64,000 nucleotides of DNA from Peribacillus glennii (GTDB taxonomy: Bacteria; Bacillota; Bacilli; Bacillales; DSM-1321): the NCBI RefSeq assembly GCF_003429105.1, contig NZ_QVTD01000003.1:1426001-1490000 (forward strand). The letters are read 5' to 3'. Every line of letters begins with the position of its first letter. Position 1 is the first letter of the stretch. The position numbers were made by a program, and so were the translations under genes. The notes beneath the pieces are model-generated. The model had not been told where the DNA came from. It worked only from the letters and a program-made list of their open reading frames with translations, and did no database searches. Shown piece by piece: positions 60,737 through 64,000 of this stretch.

Positions 60737-62509
60737 TCATTCTTGTAATTTTCTTGCGATTTCCTCAGCGACACCTTTAGGCATTCCCGCCGCGATAATC
60801 TCTTCAACGCTTGCATCTTTCATTTTTTTGAGAGAACCAAAATGCTTCAATAATTGCTTTCTCCGCTTTTCCCCGACGCCGTCAATGTCATCCAGAATCG
60901 ATTGGAAAGCCGTTTTCCCGCGGACCTGGCGATGAAAGGTAATCGCGAAACGGTGGACTTCATCCTGTATCCTTTGGAGAAGATAAAATTCCTGGCTTGT
61001 TCTGTCAAGCGGCACGAGTTCGAGCGGGCTGCCGATCATCAACTGTGATGTACGGTGCTTTTCGTCCTTTACCAGCCCTGAAAGAGGAATATCAAGGCCA
61101 AGCTCATTTTCAAGGACATCCCTTACTCCCTCCACATGCCCTTTGCCGCCATCGATGATAATGAGGTCCGGCAGCTGCAGACCTTCTCTCAATGCACGGG
61201 AATACCTTCTTCTGACAACCTCACGCATTGATTCATAATCATCGGGACCCTCTACCGTCTTTATTTTATATTTCCGATATTCTTTCTTTTCCGGCTTCCC
61301 GTCAATGAAAACGACCATCGCTGATACGGGGTTCGTACCCTGAATGTTGGAGTTGTCAAAGGCTTCTATTCGATGAGGCGTATAAATGCCTAATTGTTCT
61401 CCCAAGCTTTCAACCGCCTTGATGGTTCTTTCTTCATCACGGTCAATCAAGGAAAACTTTTCCTGAAGGGCAATTTTTGCATTTTTATTGGCAAGCTTTA
61501 AAAGGTCCTTCTTTGGCCCCCGTTTAGGCTGGAGGATTTTTACCTCAAGCAGGCCACCGGCTAGCTCCGCATCGATGGATTCCGGGAGGAGGATCTCCTT
61601 CGGCTTGAAATGGCTGGGCATTAAGTAGAATTGTCCTAGATATGTTAAGAACTCTTCGTCAGGTTCACCGTAAATAGGAAACATCGAGACATCGCGTTCG
61701 ATAAGCTTTCCCTGCCTGATAAAAAACACCTGTACGCACATCCAGCCTTTATCGAATCCATAACCGAACACATCCCGGTCAGTAAAATCTGTCGTGGACA
61801 TTTTTTGTTTTTCCATCGTTGTTTCAATAGAGGCAATTTTGTCCCGAAATTCCTTGGCCCTTTCAAAATCAAGCTCTTCGGCCGCTGCCTGCATTTTTTC
61901 CGTTAGGTCTTTTTTTACATCATTATAGCCGCCATTTAGAAAACGGGTGATATCATCGGTGATTTTCTTATATTCCTGTTCATGTACATCATACACACAG
62001 GGAGCAAGGCATTGGCCTAGATGATAATAGAGACATACCCGGTCGGGAAGTGTATTGCATTTCCTGAGCGGGTAGATCCGGTCCAAAAGTTTTTTTGTTT
62101 CATTCGCGGCCATCACATTCGGGTAAGGTCCGAAATACTTGCCCCGGTCTTTTTTTACTTTCCTTGTCGTAATCAGGCGAGGGTGGCGTTCGGCGGTAAG
62201 TTTTATAAACGGATACGTTTTATCGTCCTTGAGCATGACATTATATTTCGGGTCATGCTTCTTGATCAGGTTAAGTTCAAGGATTAACGCCTCCATGTCC
62301 GATGAGGTTACGATATATTCAAAATCCTCTATTTCATTCACAAGCCGGAGCGTCTTTCCGTCATGTGACCCGGTAAAATAGGACCTAACCCGGTTTTTTA
62401 AAATTTTTGCCTTTCCAACATAAATGATCGTTCCCTGGCGGTCCTTCATAAGATAGCAGCCGGGCTGGTCCGGCAGCAATGCCAGTTTATCTTTGATGTG
62501 CTGGTTCAC
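60737..62509 (-). CDS. uvrC: Excinuclease ABC subunit C
   Basis: 590 aa. GIY-YIG domain (about 14-90, [19 protein letters not shown]), UVR motif [21 protein letters not shown] (about 202-222), RNase H-like domain with AFDNSNIQG (about 385) and IIDGGKGH (about 458), and C-terminal HhH pair (about 545-585). Nicks both sides of DNA damage. GTG start with GGGGGG upstream. Confidence 0.97.
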   Translation of the reverse strand: MNQHIKDKLALLPDQPGCYLMKDRQGTIIYVGKAKILKNRVRSYFTGSHDGKTLRLVNEIEDFEYIVTSSDMEALILELNLIKKHDPKYNVMLKDDKTYPFIKLTAERHPRLITTRKVKKDRGKYFGPYPNVMAANETKKLLDRIYPLRKCNTLPDRVCLYYHLGQCLAPCVYDVHEQEYKKITDDITRFLNGGYNDVKKDLTEKMQAAAEELDFERAKEFRDKIASIETTMEKQKMSTTDFTDRDVFGYGFDKGWMCVQVFFIRQGKLIERDVSMFPIYGEPDEEFLTYLGQFYLMPSHFKPKEILLPESIDAELAGGLLEVKILQPKRGPKKDLLKLANKNAKIALQEKFSLIDRDEERTIKAVESLGEQLGIYTPHRIEAFDNSNIQGTNPVSAMVVFIDGKPEKKEYRKYKIKTVEGPDDYESMREVVRRRYSRALREGLQLPDLIIIDGGKGHVEGVRDVLENELGLDIPLSGLVKDEKHRTSQLMIGSPLELVPLDRTSQEFYLLQRIQDEVHRFAITFHRQVRGKTAFQSILDDIDGVGEKRRKQLLKHFGSLKKMKDASVEEIIAAGMPKGVAEEIARKLQE

Positions 62510-62698
62510 TCTATTATCCCCCCTGACCTAATGATTTGAATAATCTATTTTAAAGGTATCAATTTTTTGGTTTGATGTTAAAATCTTCTCATTCCAATAT
62601 ACAATAAAAACGCACAGATGTACGCAATTTACACTTGTTTATTGCTGTATTATAGCTGGTAGTGTTGCTTTTTTGAAACACAGTCACCGGATGAAAAC

Positions 62699-62733
62699 AA
62701 AAAAAACTTCAAGCCGGGGCTTGAAGTTTTTCA
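62699..62733. terminator. trxA terminator (bidirectional)
   Basis: Perfect stem AAAACTTCAAGCC / GGCTTGAAGTTTT with a 2-nt loop region, flanked by A and T runs on both sides. Confidence 0.85.
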
Positions 62734-62740
62734 TTGGTTA

Positions 62741-63055
62741 TTAAGCATGTTTTGAAACCAGTTCAGCAAGGGCTTCTTTCGGCTGGAAACCGACAACTTT
62801 ATCGACTACTTCGCCATTTTTGAAAAGAAGTAACGTCGGGATGCTCATCACACCAAACTTTCCGGCTGTTTCCTGGTTTTCATCAACGTCGATTTTTACA
62901 ATTTTTAATTTATCGCTCATTTCTGAATCAAGCTCTTCAAGAACCGGGGCAATCATCTTACAAGGCCCGCACCATGGAGCCCAGAAATCCGCAAGAACAA
63001 GGCCGTCGCCTGTTTCAGTATTGAAGGTTTGATCAGTTGCATGGACAATAGCCAT
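62741..63055 (-). CDS. trxA: Thioredoxin
   Basis: 104 aa. Active site WCGPC (about 28-32) and cis-Pro at [11 protein letters not shown] (about 73). ATG at 63055 has AGGAGG 9 nt upstream; frame to 63097 unused. Reduces disulfides in ribonucleotide reductase and other proteins. Confidence 0.98.
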   Translation of the reverse strand: MAIVHATDQTFNTETGDGLVLADFWAPWCGPCKMIAPVLEELDSEMSDKLKIVKIDVDENQETAGKFGVMSIPTLLLFKNGEVVDKVVGFQPKEALAELVSKHA

Positions 63056-63200
63056 AATATTTAGCCTCCTAAAAAGTACTATTGTGAAACTATCCAAAGT
63101 ATATCATTGAAATTTAAAATCATGCCATTATTTTGCCTGCACTCCCTAGCATCCCCAAAAGAGGCGATATTAATCGAATTCAGTCCGGATTTTATCGACT

Positions 63201-63238
63201 TAAAAGCGCAAGGCATTTGCCTTAACAAGCAAATGCCT
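63201..63238 (-). terminator. etfA operon terminator
   Basis: Stem GGCATTTGC / GCAAATGCC with 8-nt loop, followed by TTGCGCTTTT read leftward. Confidence 0.65.
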
Positions 63239-63260
63239 CACTGAACGCTCGGGATTAAAC

Positions 63261-64000
63261 TTAAGCGTTTACCTTTAATTTCTTGAATTCTTCTGTAAGC
63301 ATCGGAACTACTTCAAACAGGTCACCGACAATTCCGTAATCAGCAACTTTGAAGATGTTTGCTTCTGGATCTTTGTTGATGGCAACAATTATTTTTGAAT
63401 TTGACATACCGGCTAAATGCTGGATAGCTCCGGAGATGCCGCAGGCGATGTAAAGGTCAGGAGTAACGACCTTTCCAGTCTGTCCAATTTGCAAAGAATA
63501 GTCGCAATAATCGGCATCACAAGCACCACGGGAAGCTCCGACTGCTCCGCCAAGTACTTTTGCAAGCTCTTGAAGCGGTTCAAAGCCTTCTTCGCTCTTG
63601 ACCCCACGTCCGCCTGCAACAATCACTTTAGCTTCTGAAAGGTCTACACCTTCACTCGCTTTGCGTACTACATCTTTGATGATTGCCCGAAGATCCTTTA
63701 TCTCGATTGTCAGTGAGGAAACCTCGCCAGAACGTGATTCATCTTTTGCGAGCGGCTCAATGTTATTTGGTCGGATTGTCGCAAAAACAAGGCCGTCTGT
63801 CACGATTTTCTTTTCAAATGCTTTTCCAGAATAGATCGGGCGGGTAAATACAAGATTGCCGCCAGCTTCTTCAATCGATGTAACATCGGATACAAGCCCT
63901 GAGTTTAACTTGCTTGCAATCCTTGGGGCCAGGTCTTTTCCAAGTGCAGTATGGCCCATGAATATGCCTTCCGGATTTTCTGATTCAACTACAGCAAGCA
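63261..64000 (-). CDS. etfA: Electron transfer flavoprotein alpha subunit (C-terminal part, cut by window edge)
   Basis: About 246 codons visible; the reading frame is open upstream of the ATG at 63959 and leaves the window, so the N-terminus is outside. FAD-binding motifs: [33 protein letters not shown] and [45 protein letters not shown]. With EtfB it carries electrons from acyl-CoA dehydrogenases. In B. subtilis etfA follows etfB in the FadR-controlled lcfA-fadR-fadB-etfBA operon. Confidence 0.97.
   Translation of the reverse strand, partial: LAVVESENPEGIFMGHTALGKDLAPRIASKLNSGLVSDVTSIEEAGGNLVFTRPIYSGKAFEKKIVTDGLVFATIRPNNIEPLAKDESRSGEVSSLTIEIKDLRAIIKDVVRKASEGVDLSEAKVIVAGGRGVKSEEGFEPLQELAKVLGGAVGASRGACDADYCDYSLQIGQTGKVVTPDLYIACGISGAIQHLAGMSNSKIIVAINKDPEANIFKVADYGIVGDLFEVVPMLTEEFKKLKVNA

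Overview
The window is a chromosomal segment of a spore-forming Bacillaceae bacterium (Bacillus sensu lato); the genus cannot be fixed from the sequence alone. The evidence is gene order. From folC (about 11.1 kb) to etfA (64 kb) the genes follow the Bacillus subtilis order: folC, valS, ysxE, spoVID, hemL-B-D-C-X-A, engB, lonA, lonB, clpX, tig, ysoA, leuDCBA, ilvCNB, tRNA-Arg, ysnB, rdgB, rph, gerM, racE, ysmB, gerE, ysmA, sdhBAC, yslB, lysC, uvrC, trxA, etfA. Sporulation genes (spoVID, ysxE, gerM, gerE, an sspH-type SASP, lonB), AGGAGG-type ribosome binding sites and many TTG/GTG starts fit this.

Region 1 (1-9.3 kb) is a type IV pilus locus. A leftward operon reads: large membrane protein with PRC-barrel domains, VanW/G5 protein, pilB, pilT, pilC (cut by the window edge). 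A divergent rightward cluster holds two prepilin-like proteins and a large PilX-like protein in visibly AT-richer DNA. PilB has an MshEN-type N-terminus, a c-di-GMP-binding module elsewhere, and a membrane GAF-GGDEF diguanylate cyclase follows at 9.3-11.0 kb.

Region 2 (11.1-18 kb) holds folC, a divergent pair of RimK-like ATP-grasp genes absent from the B. subtilis order, a block of imperfect 20-bp repeats, and valS under a valine T-box.

Region 3 (18-35.5 kb) holds spore coat genes (ysxE, spoVID), the heme operon from glutamyl-tRNA to uroporphyrinogen III, a convergent membrane protein/sirtuin pair, and a protein quality-control block (engB, lonA, lonB, clpX; tig follows).

Region 4 (36-48.6 kb) holds tig, the TPR gene ysoA and the complete ilvBNC-leuABCD operon behind a leucine T-box. 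Upstream lies a decayed patch with a broken S51 peptidase gene, tRNA-Arg and a 27-nt copy of the tRNA 5' end.

Region 5 (48.6-64 kb) holds nucleotide and RNA housekeeping (ysnB, rdgB, rph), gerM, racE, a MarR regulator, gerE with a sigma-K-like promoter, a thioesterase preceded by a near-perfect FadR operator, the SASP, succinate dehydrogenase, lysC with a lysine riboswitch and an internal start, uvrC, trxA and the 3' part of etfA.

No IS element, prophage, CRISPR array or rRNA gene was seen. The least explained parts are the pilus-associated genes, the ATP-grasp pair, the repeats, and the FadR-type operator before ysmA.
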